From: Klebsormidium nitens
Lineage: Eukaryota > Streptophyta > Klebsormidiophyceae > Klebsormidiales > Klebsormidiaceae
DNA: 64,000 nucleotides
Direction of reading: 5' to 3'
Assembly: GCA_000708835.1 (NCBI GenBank)
Contig: DF236968.1
Span: 1 to 64,000 of the forward strand
Of the stretch, positions 24,370-35,600 are shown in pieces. The notes beneath the pieces are model-generated. The model searched no databases, was not told the origin of the DNA, and was given only the letters and a program-made list of their open reading frames with translations. Both the position numbers and the translations under genes were made by a program. Positions within the stretch are counted from its first letter, which is position 1. Each line of letters starts with the position of its first letter.

Positions 24370-25144
24370 TTGAGCTTGGCCAATGCAGCTAGCGCAGCTA
24401 CTTTTGGACGATGCGCCCTTCTGCCGCCAACATTCTAATAACTGTGCTTTGCATATGGACTTTCGCTTCCAAGGCCCTTTCTTTACGCAAAAGTAGCTTC
24501 GCCTAGCTGCTCTGCAAATGCATTTTCATGGGAGGAGCATCTCCATGAATACTCCCGCTGAACATCACCTTCTCTCGTAACAAGGCCTTCGCTGTCTGGG
24601 CGCGCCATCAAGAACCCAGCCCCGTTTCGGGGGCCGGAGCAGCTCAAAATGGCCGCATTCTTATCAGGGCAACCGATACCATTTCCGGAGACCTTGGTTC
24701 AAACCGTTCCCATATATGCTTTGTTTTGACACACATCTTCTCAATTTACCCACTTCAAGTTCTTGTCTTAGCTCGAGTTTTGCTGCATTAAAGTGTTCAG
24801 CATTTGCCAGAATCAGTGCTGGGCTTCTCTTCTCGCTTGTGCCCCTGTAGCGGTGCATCAAGGAGGGCCCTACTCCAGCTGCTATGTGCTTGTGGACCAC
24901 TGTTCAAGAAGACTGCACCACCTTATTGACGTCATGACGTCTGGAGAGCTTTAGTACATGCTGGGAGTAGTCCACTGGCAGTGCCGCCTGCTGAGCTGAT
25001 TTCCAGCTCCCACCACTAGAAATAGAGGGAAACATTTCGTTGAACGATCACTTCATTTAAACAGCAATCAAAATTTCTGCAGCCAGATTGGTTTAAGCTT
25101 ACCAACACAAGAACAGAAACCCTGGTCACTTGCGGCTGGTCGCC
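24370..25144. promoter_or_regulatory. Divergent intergenic region (MED8 / TRMT11)
   Basis: These 775 bases lie between two head-to-head start codons and must hold both promoters. A TGACGTCA palindrome at 24927-24934, immediately followed by a TGACGTC half, is a strong bZIP/CRE-type site candidate. No exon is supported. Confidence 0.5.
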
Positions 25145-28100
25145 ATGTGGTTCCTGGCGTTCTTTGCGCACCGACACCTAGACTTCCGGATAGCAGAAGT
25201 TGAGTCCCTGGTGAAACTTTGTGGCGTTGAAGGCCAGTTGCAATGGAAGAAGCCAGAGGGCGACCACGAGCACTCGCCCTTCTACTACTTTGATTTGCCT
25301 TCTGAGGAGGTGGCCAAGAAAGTGGCGGGGCGGTCAATACTGCTGAAAGGCTTGTATGAGGTGAGTGCAGCCGTCTCTTTGGACCCACCTCATTTGGAAC
25401 TTCTTGCCCTCACAATGCTTCTTGAGACACTTGAGTTTTGCGCCTGAAGGTTAAGGAGCTGGTCCTGGTGGTGGTTCTCGTTGAGTTTCGGTGTCCAACA
25501 AACAAAGTGTTTCTCTTTTGGAGCAGAGAGGGCTCTGTGGAACTAGCGTTCTGACGAGGCAGACTTCCCAGTCTTCTAGAATGAGAAAGTTGTAAGCTAA
25601 CATCGACAAGGTTTGACGAAGATTCGCTTCTCAGCAGATTGGAGGTTACATTTTGACTTGAAATCAAAGGGAACTTGCCTTTTTCTAGGAAGCAATCTTC
25701 GGTGTCTGCTTAGATTAATCTAGGCAAAAGCGGTATGTGCTGTTGGACCATCTTAGAAAAAGCTGCGACGTCCCTACTCACCAGGATGAGTTCCCCATGC
25801 TGGTCTGGGCCCCTGGTTACGCGCTTGACTTGATGCGGTGTCATTTGCTCACCTGGATGGTACAAAATCAGTTTGCTAGGAGGTTGGAGGTGGCACTGTC
25901 GTTTTCCTCTTCATGTCAGCCATTCAGGGCACAATGTAAGAGTCTACGGCATGTGGGCAGGATAGTTGGCCCATTTTTGGAAAACACGGCTGCCGAAGCG
26001 CCACAGAAGAAGCAGATGGAATCGCAAATGCGAGAAAGGAAAGAGCACCTGAACCAACCGATATTGTCCGCTCCCCTTCAGATCCGAGGGTCCAATCAGA
26101 AAGTAGTGGGGATTGGAATCGACGTAGGCTCCTCCTTCCTGATTCGCCCCCCAAGCTCTCACTTGTGAAGTTGTCTTTTGACTTGTTCACATGAGAAATT
26201 TCTGGAACATTCCAGTCGTTCAACCAAACACCTTCCTGCAACCCTTTGCAGGTCTGGGGGTCGAAGCACACGGTAAAAAAGGTCGAGACCAGCATCCGCA
26301 CACATCCGAGGCGCAAGATTGCACGGAACGGGCTTAACTCATTCTACTTCGTTTCTACCTGTCACCATAGAAAGCCCTACTTGAACATTTCGCAGGTTTG
26401 GGGGTCGGGGCACACAGTAGAAGAGGTCGAAGCCGGCATTCGAGCATATCCGGAGGAGCGGAAGGCGCCGTTTCTGGGGGAGGACGTCAGCTTCAAAGTG
26501 GTCGTCGACGGGTTTGGGAAGGCGTTCACGATGGAGGAGCAACTGCAGAAGATGGAGCGCTTTGCGTTCATCCCCTGGAAAGTGAGTGGGCGGGGACCAG
26601 TCCTGCTTTGATGGCCATTCTGTAGCTGTCATGGTCGCTTCGACTGGATGATTGCTCGGTTGTGAAATCTGTTCGTGAAAGACGCAGGTAAGACGGGGCA
26701 CTTTGAGGGAGTGCGCACTTTTGGTACCCAATTGTTATTAGATGGTACAGAATCTCAAGGTAGCACTCTGTACTCACATCCTCGTTCGTTTTAGACTTCT
26801 GGTGGCATTTTTGTCGGCTTCTGGAAACACCCTTATCGTCCATGCCATCCTGTACTCCATTCATGGTTTCCTGCCTGTTTGCTCACCTTGGTCAGGGGTA
26901 TGTAGTGTTCCTCCATCATCTCAAATCAGGAACAAATGATACAACGTGAGAAAGTAGAATGACAAGAAAAAGGAGTCATTTGAGGATGGTGAGATTCGGA
27001 CGCTTCCTTTAACGTCCCGTTTACATACTTCTTCTAGGACCTCCGCTTCTGCATGTGCACGCACTGATTTTGCAGACACTTCTTCATTCTCTTCTGGGAA
27101 CTTACTAGAATGATAGTCGTTCCGTGTGCGAGAATTCCCGTACCTCAAAGTGTGATCTGGACGCTTTGCCAGGGCCCCGTCCGCATGAAGGACCCGGACG
27201 TCCGCTTCTGGATCATCGACAGCCTGGGGGGCTACGACCCGCTAGGTTTACCCCCCCTCCAGGACCGCATCATCTTTTTCGGACGGGAGATTGGCGCTTC
27301 CGAACGGGGCGTGCTCGGCAAATACGACCTCAAGAAGCGGAGGTACATCGGTCCGACGTCGATGGATGCGGAGATTTCGTTTCTCATGGCTAACCAGGTG
27401 AGGATGATGTTCGAGTGGTTTCTGGATTAAGCCTGGGTTAAAAGGTGTCAGGATTTGGGTCAGGAGCTGAATTTTATGTGAAGTCCTGGCTCGAGCTTGT
27501 TCTATAGAGTCTTGGGACGCGTGCCTTTGATAACGATCCTGGTCCGGTTGCAGGGCATATGCCCTTCGAGGTGGAGCCCCGGAAGGTTCCCATGTTTTAG
27601 TAGTTAATACCGGGCAGTTGTTTGCGCAAGTCATCAAAAGGAGGACATTTGCGTACACAGTGCTTGATGATCTAGAACAGCTTTTGTTTCCCAGAAAAAT
27701 TGAATCGTTTCCAGCCCGGACAACTGATTGAACACCGTGGCACGCCTTTTCCGTTCCGCCCGTTCCACCCAGAGCTCCCCAGTCTCTTTTCGCCCCCACG
27801 AATCAAGTAAACCTTCCTTCTCAGGGGTTATCCCGGCCGGAGAGTCTCGTCTTCGACCCTTTTCGTCGCACTGGCAGCTTTTTGATCAATCCAGCACTCC
27901 GTTTCCGTTCCGGCCGTTCCTTGTGTCCATTCCGCTAGCTGCCTCCCCTGGGGGGCTCCCAACATGCTTTGCCCCCCAACAAGAAGCAGAAACCTTGTTA
28001 GTATCTTTTGGCAGGGGTTAGCCTGGTCGGGAAGTCTCGTCTTCAACCCCTTTCGCGGCACGGGCAGCTGTCTGGTCTCCGTGTTACGCCTTTTCCGCTC

Positions 28101-30352
28101 CGCTCGTTCCGTCTCCGCCGGAAGCTCCCCAGTGTGTTCTCTATACCACGCACCAAATATAAATTTCTCCGCTCCGCAGGGATTGGCCCGGCCGGGGAGT
28201 CTCGTCTGCAACCCCTTCTGCGGCACGGGCAACTGACTGAACTCCGTGGTATGCCTTTTCCGCTCCGCTCGTTCCGCCGGTCCGCCCAGAGCTGTCCAGT
28301 GTGTTTTCCCTCTCACGCACCAAGTGGCTTCTTTCTCCGCAGGGGGTAAGACCGGCCGGGGAGTCTCGTCGTCAACCCGTTTTGCGGCACGGGCAGCTGT
28401 CTGACCTCCGTGGTACGCCTTGTCCGTTTCCCGTTGTTCTGCCGTTTTTGCCCAGAGCTCCCCAGTTGTGTGTTCCCCCCAGTCAAGTATACGTTTTCTT
28501 GCAGGGCCTGGCTCGGCCGGGGAGTCTCGTCTTCGACCCCTTTTGCGGCACGGGCAGCTGTCTGATCCCCGCGGCGCATTTTGGAGCGCTCACGCTTGGG
28601 GCGGACATCGACATCCGGGTGGTCAAGTACGGCAAGCGGGGGCACACCATCTGGAGCAACTTCGAGCAGTACGGGCTGACCGCGCCCGTCGCGATCTTGC
28701 GCGCAGACAACCACCAGCAGCCGTGGCGAAAGTAAGGGGCCTTCGAAAGTTCTGTATCAATGGTATTTCTTAGTTTCGTTTTGTGAAGGCTTTGTTAAAA
28801 AGAAACACTATCGGGAGCAACTTCGAGCGGTATGGGCGAACGCGCCGGCCGCCATTCTGCGCGCGGACAACCACCAGCAACCCTCGTAAAGGTAGCTTGT
28901 CTTTGAAAATCTGGGTTTCGAGTTTCTGGGTTTTGAGTTGTTTGAATTCTGGGCATGCGCAAAAGTAGAAGCAACTTCTGGCAGTACGGCCTGAACGCGC
29001 CCGTCGCAGTTCTGCGCGGGGACAATAACCACCAACCCTGGTAAAAGTAAGAGGTAAGGAACAGGACTAAGTATTCAGGGTTTTTGGATCTCTTTTTTCC
29101 TTAAAAAAGAGGGTTCCGTATGAGGCAAGTCCAAGCAGCACGGTTTGAAAGCGCTGACGTGATCCTGCGCACGGACAGCAACCAGCAGCAGTGGCGAGAT
29201 CGAACAGACGGTTTGGGGATCGGGGTCGACCTTTTTTTCCCGACTTGTAAACATTTCGGGAACCTAAGTAGTTCAGAAATTGTGGGTTTCGGGTCCTTGG
29301 AAAAAGAGAAGAGCGAAAGAGATGATGAATGTTCGGAGTCCAGCTTTAGGGTCCTCGAGAGTGGGGTATACAAATCTAAGTTTAGATGGCTCGTGGGACC
29401 GTCCTTGCACCCTCCTTGTGGAAGAAGTAGGTCGCACTTTAAACAGCCACTGCCTCTGCCTGCCTCTATAAGCGCAGGGAACCTTTAATGTAATCTCTGA
29501 GACCTGTCTGTCTCCTTGATTCCATAAATCTGCCGGTCAAGCATCTAATGCTTGGTGAATGGTAGACGTTTAGATTCTTGTAAAAGCGCCCGACAGCTTT
29601 CAAACAGAATCATCGTGCCGAAAAGAGGAACAGTATGATGCAGAGGTCTGTCTAGGACCTGTTCGATTTTTGTCCCGAAGTGCAGCAAAACTTTTTCCCG
29701 CGGTGCTCATCTTCTCCCCCCTCCCTGCAGCGACATCCGGGAAACGTTCCACGCAATCGTTTGCGACCCGCCGTACGGCGTCCGTGCGGGGGGCCGCAAA
29801 TCCGGCGGGAAGAAGCTCCTCTCCGGAAAGGCGGAACCTTACGTCTTGACGGAACAGCAGAAAGACGGCCACATCCCTTCCACCGCCCCCTACACGCTCG
29901 CCGAGTGCTTACACGACTTGCTAGACCTTGCCGCGCGAACGCTAGTCATCGGCGGTCGGTTAGTCTTTTTCGTGCCGTGTTCGGTTCCCGACTACGACCC
30001 AAAACAGTTACCAACGCACCCGATTCTTAGGTTAGTGGCGAACAGCGAACAGTTGCTAACCCGAAAGTTTAGTCGCCGGCTGCTGACGATGCAAAAGACG
30101 GGGCCGTATACGGACGAGTTGGCCGCGGCGGCCGCGGAAACCAGCCGGGAATTTAGGGAGCGCCACGTGGAGATCGTCGAGCAGAGCCGGAACGAGGAGA
30201 TCAAGGCGCTTTTATGTTCGTCGAAGCGAGGGGAAGAAGACGGGAACGAAGTTGAGGTCGCGAACGGGGATGACGGGGAGGATGGAGACGTGCCGGTTAC
30301 GGAAGGCGGGGTGAGGGACGAACTGAGGACGTATAGGGCGAAGTGGTGCTAA
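25145..30352 (+). CDS. TRMT11: tRNA (guanine-10-N2)-methyltransferase catalytic subunit
   Basis: Five exons: 25145-25360, 26396-26581, 27173-27397, 28505-28731 and 29731-30352, giving 1476 nt and 491 residues with consistent phases. The N-terminus (FAHRHLDFRIAEVESLVKLC) and the following segment fit the THUMP-containing Trm11 N-domain. GPTSMDAEISFLMANQ leads into the SAM-binding motif DPFCGTGS at residues 220-227. The catalytic DPPYG motif is at 297-301, followed by LVIGGRLVFFVP and HPILRLVANSEQLLTRKFSR, all as in eukaryotic Trm11. With Trm112 this enzyme makes m2G10 in cytosolic tRNAs. The C-terminal 50 residues are an acidic extension. Introns 1, 3 and 4 each contain degenerate copies of the adjoining exon edge, including the SAM-motif exon. 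Confidence 0.96.
26244..26330 (+). repeat. Decayed copy of TRMT11 exon 2 start with acceptor
   Basis: Starting after a CTTTGCAG acceptor at 26251, about 80 bases match the start of exon 2 (26396). Both read GTxTGGGGGTCGxxGCACAC and then a similar GGTCGAxxCC segment. Translated, the copy begins VWGSKHTVKKVETSIRTHP against VWGSGHTVEEVEAGIRAYP in the exon. The offset is 144 bases. The match fades before the exon's second half. Confidence 0.85.
27740..28504 (+). repeat. Acceptor-side tandem array: four copies of TRMT11 exon 4 start
   Basis: Four copies of an acceptor plus about 60 bases of exon-like sequence precede the real exon 4 (28505). The copies begin at 27825, 28015, 28180 and 28343, so spacing is about 162-190 bases. 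Each has CCGGCCGGGGAGTCTCGTC or close variants, then a decayed GGCACGGGCAGCTGTCTG. In frame the copies read LVFDPFRRTGS, LVFNPFRGTGS and LVCNPFCGTGN, with the fourth shifted; each differs in the methyltransferase motif or carries a stop. The remainder of each unit is C/T-rich intron sequence (CCTTTTCCGCTCCGCTCGTT). Confidence 0.93.
28795..29210 (+). repeat. Donor-side array: three copies of TRMT11 exon 4 end
   Basis: Downstream of the real donor (GT at 28732) three decayed copies of the last roughly 90 bases of exon 4 occur near 28801-28898, 28968-29050 and 29120-29205. Shared words are GGAGCAACTTCGAGC, GCGCCCGTCGC, CTGCGCGCGGACAACCACCA and a degraded TGGxxAAAGTAAG donor. Spacing is about 150-165 bases and similarity falls with distance from the exon. 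Confidence 0.9.
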
Positions 30353-32635
30353 GACACGTGGCCCATGTGTATGTGGCTCTGGATCCCTCTGTCCTCTTTA
30401 AAAGGGAGGCCGGTTCTGCTCGCATTATTTGATTAACCGTCATAGTCGATGATGCATGCATTCGAGCTTCATGAATGGGCGTCTCCATCACAACTTTGTT
30501 TAGTAAGTTACGTCCCCTTGCATTTCCACTAATGCCGTCCCCTTGCACTTCCACTAACTTATGCCGTACCCAGATTAAGGGCCGCATATAGTACGCAATG
30601 CACGCGGAAGCCTTTGTCCGGTTGTCTTTGCTGCATGCACGAAAATCGGAATCGCCACGTTCCACCTCAGTCGGTATGTGGATTTTGTCATATCCTTTTG
30701 CTGAAATTGTCTACTCGTGGCCGCCAAACTGCGCATCTTTTTGATCGTCAAAGTCTCGAGCGGGGCTAGGACGTGGCCTGTTGATTCTGCTTGACTCACG
30801 ATCTCGATTCTCGGCTGTACAGCTGTGAATATACTGGTGTATCCAAAGCGGGCCGTTACCCGAAGCTTGAATGTAGTATCCAACCACAGAAATTACATAG
30901 CTGTCATCAAGCGGACAAGTTGCAGTGTGCCGCTTTCATACGCGTACCTTTGTATTTTATTCTCATATTAATACATCGATGCGGGATTGAACGGTCCAGA
31001 TTTACAACGGTGAAGATCCTTACATCTCGCTTTACCATATAATTTCAAATCCAGGGGTTTGCGCTTTTGTTTTGCAAGTTTCTCAATTTTGCTAGGCCCC
31101 GCGAAATTGCTGAATCGTGACTCCTGCACGCGCGTAACCTTTCACCTGGCCTATATCGGCTCCAAAAACGTCGGCAGCCCGCGCGCAGCACACCCGTCAT
31201 GTATGCAAGCATTTTTCAGAGTGTCAGATTTCTATTTTTGTTTCAGGACCTCTGCATCTCAGTGATTAGGTAGCGTATGAAGCTGGATCATTGCCGCCGC
31301 CAACAACAACGTTGAGATCGACCGCCTGATTCCTTATAACGTCAAACGGCGGAAGATACTATTTCAACTAGATGCCGGTCAACCGACAAGTTCGGAAAGT
31401 GAGCTTGTAAGGATAGTGTGTCTGGGTTTTACTACACGGTTCTTGTCGCTTGTTTGGGAATACACAAACAATAGCTACGTGCAGTGGATAACTTTGATGT
31501 AGAGAAGCCATCGAAGTCGGAGAACCCAAAAGTATAACAAGTCCCTCCATCCGTCGACAGTAGCTAAGAAGCAATCATTGCCCGAATTTGTTGGCTGGTC
31601 GCGGAAGATCTGCCACGTGGCTGTCATTCATTGGCCAGACGCACACCAACAGCCAGAAAATTGCGGGCGTCGACTTCTTGATTCTGTGTTGCCTTCACTT
31701 CGCGCTCGTTCTCGTGCTGTGTGATCGTAGCGGCGGGCATCTTCTCATCAGGAGCTAGAGGTCATTGATCAGAGCTCGATGACTAATCAAATGCTCTATG
31801 AGCAGTGACGAGGAATCTAGAATAATCATGAACCGTGTTCCAGCGTCGTTGAGTCGCCCAGAGCCGTTTCAATGCAGGCCGAACAGCGACTTCATAAGTA
31901 AGTGACCTCGTTGCTCTACCAGAAGCTTCGCCATGTCAAGGCGACTGTTGTCGCTTGCGGCTAAAAAAAGCATTAAGAAGCCTGTCCCGGAATCTACTGG
32001 GTATCTTAGTAGTTTCAAACAAGAATGGTAACAGTACCCAGGGATTTCCCCGACGTAGAAAGCGTGGCAGGCTGTCGAGTGAGGTTAGATAAAGCCCACT
32101 TGAGCTCAGTCCACAATTTCCAGAAGCGAACCTCTCTCATGTCATTCTTTGCTGAGCCATTACAGTACTCCTTTGTCCTCAATTTGTTTGTTCCCCGTTT
32201 TTGTGGGCGATTCATCACAACCCTCACAGCGCCTCTCACTATGTCGTATCTCAGCAACTTCGTGCCCCGTTCTTGAGCTCATTCTCGCCTCTTACCTCAT
32301 CAAAACATCCCCCTTTCTCTCCGTGGGTTCCCGCCTCTTCTCTCAGAAAGTTTTCTGCCCTTCTCTGAACGCCTTCCCGGTTCTTTCCTTAGCGAGTCCT
32401 CGCCCCAAATCAAGGCGGCCTCTTGCGACCCTTCGCCGTCTCGGCCCTTCCTGAGCAGGGTTCCGTTTCTTTGGCGGCTTCTCCTCCGTTCATTTCAGCA
32501 AGTTCTCGCCCTTCTGCTCTCAATCTCGCCTCTTTTCTCAGCGGGCCCCTTTCTTGACCAATTCCCCGCCCTTTCCTTGGCTAGCTTTTGCCACTTTCCT
32601 CAGCGAGTTCTTGCGACAATCCCCGTCAGTTTGCC
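30353..32635. other. Intergenic, TRMT11 to Patched-like gene
   Basis: About 2.3 kb lies between two genes on the same strand. The last 380 bases are pyrimidine-rich and repetitive (separate entry) and probably form the promoter or 5' leader of the Patched-like gene. The rest shows no exon, RNA gene or strong repeat. Confidence 0.6.
32224..32635 (+). repeat. Pyrimidine-rich degenerate repeat upstream of Patched-like gene
   Basis: C/T-rich sequence reuses TTTCCTCAGCGAGTTCT and CTCGCCCTT-like words at irregular 40-60-base steps up to the start codon at 32636. Copies are seen near 32240, 32390, 32490, 32540 and 32600. It may act as a polypyrimidine promoter or 5' leader element. No open frame spans it. 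Confidence 0.55.
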
Positions 32636-35600
32636 ATGGCGGGGAAGAAAGCGTCCAAAGACTGCGGCTGCCGCATCCCGTTGCTGACGCCCCTCAACAA
32701 TCAGCTCAGGAAAATTGGTCAGGTGGTGGATGATTGTTTCAAGGCGGCGTTTGGCGCGGCGGGGCTGTTCATTGCCAAAAGACCGCTCCTGGTGATTGCG
32801 GGGAGCCTTCTGCTGGCGGCGGTCTTTGCGCTGGGGCTCGTCCGGTTTGGGGTGAGGGCGCGCAGCTGAGGGAAAATTGTGCTGGAGGTTTGAGACAGTG
32901 CAGAGAAGGGATCCATCAGGAGGCTGATCGGGTGCAATCGTAGCATGGACTCAAGACTCGGTCCCACTGGAGAACCGTCTTTCTGAATGCAGATGCGCTC
33001 ACCCCTGAAACCTATACCAGTAGCGACTGAAGTTTCACCTTCTTGGGATCGACGCTGAAATTCATCTTCCCGGCCAATATAAGAAAGTGGTCTAGAAGGG
33101 GTCTCGATCTACTATATCAGTTGTCTTCATGTGAAAAGGAAATCTACATCAATTTCCTGGCTCCAGGTTGCTTAGCAGAAGATTGGAAGGATGGAACGAC
33201 TGGTGTGATAACGTTCTCGGGGGGATAATAGTGCTCAAATTGGACAGATTGGTGAAGAGACCTTGTCTCTTACCTGGGCAATCCAATATCGAGCTGCTTT
33301 TAGAACAATCATTGGGTCGTTTGCTCTGTGAGAAGATCGCTCTTACCTGGTGTGTAACTTACTGAAAGTGGTCTTTGAAACATCAGCTACGGGATGTCTG
33401 ACTCACAAGCGCCGTGTCCCCGCCATAAGCTATGACTTGGCAGCGTGCCCCCCTGGCCCGTATCAAGTGAATTCCTTCACCGCAAAATAAATGAGGCAGG
33501 TCACTCCACAGTCATGAATATTTTCTTTAATTTATGGAAGTTCTTTTTTCTCAATTTCTTCTGCTTGCAATCAGTACCCTTCACAGTATTCGCTTCCGCG
33601 TCTTGTCGATCAAACTATTAGGAAGCCTTCCCTCTTCTTGTTTCTCAGGTGGAAAGCAGCGAAGAGAAGCTGTACACCCCCCAGGGCAGCCAGGCGTTCA
33701 TCGACCGCGCATACGTGGACTCGGTGTTCCGATACCCCGACAGAGAGACGGCCGTCTTTGTCACGGAGCCCAAGTCAACGAGCCAAAACGTCCTGACAAA
33801 GCCGGCGCTGCTCGCGTTCCTACAACTTTACGAGAACCTAGCAAGGTGAGTTGAGCCTGAAAGTTTCAAAAGGGAGGTGCTTCCTAGAATGTTTTCAGGA
33901 ATGCAGAGCATGCGGTGTGTCTTGATTGCCTGGACTCGTGTGCATGCTAAGGCTTCCATAGGTGAAGTAAGGCCTTAGAAGCCCCCGGAACAAATTTGGC
34001 ACGGTATGACTGAAGGGAGCGACCAACTCATTAGAGCCGGTCTGTTGATTGTGTATGCGAGGTAGTGTCATGTCGCGATAGGACTACGTAAAGAGCTGAC
34101 TTAATCATTGGCACAGACAAGTATCTTGGGCCAAGAGAGTACACAAGATCACCTTCAAAAATTACTTCTGGTGCCAGCTTCCAGAAAGAACCGACTCTTT
34201 GATCTTCTGGCAATGCAAAGAAGAATACGGATTGCCCGCGAAGTCACGCTGGCCGTTTACTGAATATTTTCTTCGTCACTTCCTCAGTCACTAAAAACCT
34301 TTTAAGAACTTCCCACTGCATTTTGCAACTCCAGAGTCCATCACATGCTCAAAAGTCCTCGTTGCGAGGCAGGAACAGAGCACATCGTATCGACGGATCA
34401 ATCAACTAATCCATCAAATCAAAGACATTCTGGGATGAAACATCTCTTGATTCTCGGTGCAGCATGACCGCCACGCACGCCGGCGCCACGTTCAAGCTGT
34501 CGCCCCGGCGGGCCCGGCACGCCGTGTGACGTCAAGAGCGTGCTCGCGTACTGGAGCTACAGCGCGGCCGCGATCGCGGCCGACGCGGACATTGCGCGCA
34601 CCGTATCCAGTCCGGGAACGGTGAGCCAAATGCTGAAGGGGAGATGAAGACTTCTTGTTCGGGCTTAAAATGATTTCGAGCATAAACTGTTCATCATCCC
34701 ATTGGCTGAGGTTCGTTGAGGCGTGCACCGAGAAAGATGCGCCCAGGTCAATGGAAGTCCCGGGAATCAAGTCCTTGTCAGTGCGCTTGCCAATGTGTCT
34801 ACGAAACGAAGAGGGACGGACTCAGCGTCCTGCAGCGGGACTTATGTTTACGACCATATGCATCTTAAACCCGAATCTCTATTTGAATCCACCGTTTATA
34901 TCAGATCTCCACAAGAAAAGTGCTAAGCGTCGCTTTACGTTCGCTTTCCGTCTCATCATCTGCGCGCGCGCGCGTGCAGGACGCGCTCGGCCGCGCGATC
35001 GACCCCGCGGAAGTGATGGGCGGAATCGTGACGGGGCCTTCCGGCGACAACATCGTCTCGGCAGCCGCATTTTTGCTCAAGTTCTCCAACCAGAACAACA
35101 AACCGAGCGCCGACTCGGATTCCGAGGACGGCTACGTGGCGGCCTGGGAGAGGGCCGCTGTGAATCTCGTCAATGTGAGGTCTTGATCAGTGGGCCCTTT
35201 CGTCGTAACCTTCTTGTCTCATTTTCTTGTAACCCTCAACTCCTTCTTTACTGCTTCTTCGGTGTTACAAGCGGAGGCATGTCGATAAACCTATTTCTAC
35301 TTTTGGTATTTGGACGGAGTTTGGCGCTTCCGTGATGCTCGACTTGCTGGTGTAAGCAAACGCTTTGAGACAAATAGCTTCGCGAGTCCGCCTCCTCAAG
35401 TGACAATTTGTTTTCTATTTTGTTTCTTACCTGTTCTCTGTTCATCCCGTGAGTCAGCACTCTCCGTCAATCCGCGACTAGTAAGTCTCTAGATTGCTCC
35501 ACCAGAAGGAAAAGTAACCAATCGAAATACTGATGGCAACAAGATCTCTGGTTACGAGATGCCCCCACTTCTCCGAGAGATCAAGACACCGTGTTTTCAG

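Noticed and set aside
27740-28504. Mutually exclusive alternative exons
   Set aside because: The copies lack a complete exon and mostly carry stops or motif changes, so relics of duplication fit better. RNA evidence could overturn this.
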